64,000 nucleotides of DNA from an uncultured Lachnospiraceae bacterium (lineage in GTDB: Bacteria; Bacillota; Clostridia; Lachnospirales; Lachnospiraceae): the NCBI GenBank assembly GCA_910586095.1, contig CAJUHQ010000002.1, forward strand, positions 1 to 64,000, given 5' to 3'. Below are positions 63,248 to 64,000 of the stretch, piece by piece; position 1 is the stretch's first letter, and every line of letters starts with the position of its first letter. The notes below the pieces were generated by a model. It saw nothing but the letters and a program-made list of their open reading frames with translations, had not been told where the DNA came from and did no database searches. A program made the translations under genes and the position numbers.

Positions 63248-63293
63248 TAATAGCCATGCAACATGAATTCTTCCATCCTGCACGGCTATCCAT
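63248..63293 (-). terminator. Hairpin after the zinc-ribbon/FHA gene
   Basis: ATAGCCGTGCA and TGCATGGCTAT pair (one G-T) around a 20-nt loop that itself pairs; on the minus strand TATTAGTTG follows, so the T-run is poor. Confidence 0.5.
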
Positions 63294-63297
63294 ATCA

Positions 63298-63942
63298 TCA
63301 AAAAATTTTAAATTCAAACTCTTCATCTGCAAGCCAAAATCTTGTTCCATTCATAAGAGGAACTTGTTCATTGACTGCTATACTTCTCCCATTGACATAA
63401 GTATGATTGGTTGAGCCTAGATCTATAATCATAAACTGACCACTCTTATTAATAATCTTGGCATGAATACGTGAAATTGCTCGATTATCTGCGATACAAT
63501 AATTCACCATTCCCTGCTTTTTCCCAATCACAAATTCCAAACAATTCACACTGACTAGTGTGTTCATCTTACATCGAAGTATGTAGGCAGAACTTCCACC
63601 GACCTGCATCCCACAATTAATGCAAAATCGCATGTCAGCCGACACCAACGCGCCACACCCACACTGAAATGTATGAGGAATACGCTCACTTACTTGTGTC
63701 CCACAACTTGTACAAAATCGTACTCCTGGAGCAAATTGTATTCCACATGTCGTACAAGTATTGGTTGCCCTATATGACTGATTTCGTTTTTGTATATGTG
63801 GCAGGCCTGTCATGACATTCCCCTGCTGCATATCATTAAACACTGTCTGGATATTGTTTGTATTTGATTTCACTGCTTGCCCGCACCCAGTACAAAATTG
63901 TACATGTGGTTCTAGTTCCTTTTGGCAATTGGAGCATCTCAT
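63298..63942 (-). CDS. Triple zinc-ribbon protein with FHA domain
   Basis: This 214-aa protein has zinc ribbons CSNC...CTGCG (2-20), CTTCG...CTSCG (about 63-83) and CGCG...CINCG (about 92-112), then an FHA domain (about 125-214) with FVIGKKQGM, ISRIHAKII and DLGSTNHTYVNGRSI (NH where NG is common). It should bind phospho-Thr proteins and may connect the kinase to the zinc-ribbon scaffold. ATG at 63942 lies 12 nt after GGAAGG. Its own promoter would lie beyond the window; the last ~50 bases may be the end of another gene. Confidence 0.85.
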   Translation of the reverse strand: MRCSNCQKELEPHVQFCTGCGQAVKSNTNNIQTVFNDMQQGNVMTGLPHIQKRNQSYRATNTCTTCGIQFAPGVRFCTSCGTQVSERIPHTFQCGCGALVSADMRFCINCGMQVGGSSAYILRCKMNTLVSVNCLEFVIGKKQGMVNYCIADNRAISRIHAKIINKSGQFMIIDLGSTNHTYVNGRSIAVNEQVPLMNGTRFWLADEEFEFKIF

Positions 63943-64000
63943 TTCCAAACACCATCCTTCCTAAAGACTACAATGCTACTTTTTTGTGAGATCTGACTCA

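Overview
The window looks like a chromosomal segment of a low-GC Gram-positive anaerobe, most likely a Lachnospiraceae-type Clostridia. The grounds are AT-rich composition, GGAGG-type ribosome sites, TTGACA/TATAAT promoters, a SleB/CwlJ-type hydrolase, KtrAB, and the greA-lysS and dusB-coaX-birA neighbourhoods. Species cannot be fixed from the sequence alone. Almost all genes are on the minus strand.

Region 1 (1-13.8 kb) is a contractile phage-tail cluster on the minus strand. Its order is tail terminator, sheath, tube, tail chaperone with a -1 frameshift, tape measure, LysM protein, XkdQ/R/S/T/U-like baseplate proteins, tail fibre. It runs from a DUF1492-like regulator and a consensus promoter that faces a divergent XRE repressor. 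No terminase, portal, capsid or integrase gene lies between the regulators and the tail genes. This fits a headless tail particle (R-type tailocin, diffocin-like) better than a complete prophage, but the locus leaves the window on the left. A second XRE regulator with an ImmA-like partner and a tRNA-Gly(GCC) gene close the region.

Region 2 (14-17.8 kb) holds a double HAD protein, two tandem proteins that fuse a transposase-type HTH to an XRE HTH, debris of a group II intron maturase, and a CdiI-like immunity protein.

Region 3 (17.9-39.5 kb) is housekeeping: lysS, greA, dusB, coaX, birA, argF, an SH3/SleB cell-wall hydrolase, proC, a SpoU rRNA methylase, ktrA/ktrB, pfkA, dnaE and a 945-residue helical-repeat protein. 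The spacers between these genes carry several families of dispersed hairpin repeats. Two copies supply the ribosome-binding site of the following gene (trkH/ktrB, birA). Related copies occur in the tail locus and the secretion locus.

Region 4 (39.5-44 kb) has a chemotaxis receptor with a long structured leader, a YitT membrane protein and an anchored metallophosphoesterase.

Region 5 (44-64 kb) is a type VII (ESX/Yuk-like) secretion locus combined with Ser/Thr phospho-signalling. From a perfect promoter near 63.06 kb the order is DUF6382-like/FHA protein, CpaE/ParA-like ATPase, YukD, EssC (1,509 aa), WXG100-like, YwqH-like coiled coil, LXG-like cargo, membrane protein, TPR protein, two WXG100 proteins, PP2C phosphatase, transmembrane zinc-ribbon kinase with a YARHG end, Sel1-AlgX-like protein, and a zinc-ribbon membrane protein carrying eight TxxL/I motifs. 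EsaA, EssA and a classical EssB are not seen. The layout suggests a secretion machine controlled by threonine phosphorylation and FHA reading, comparable in logic to the phosphorylation pathway of type VI systems.
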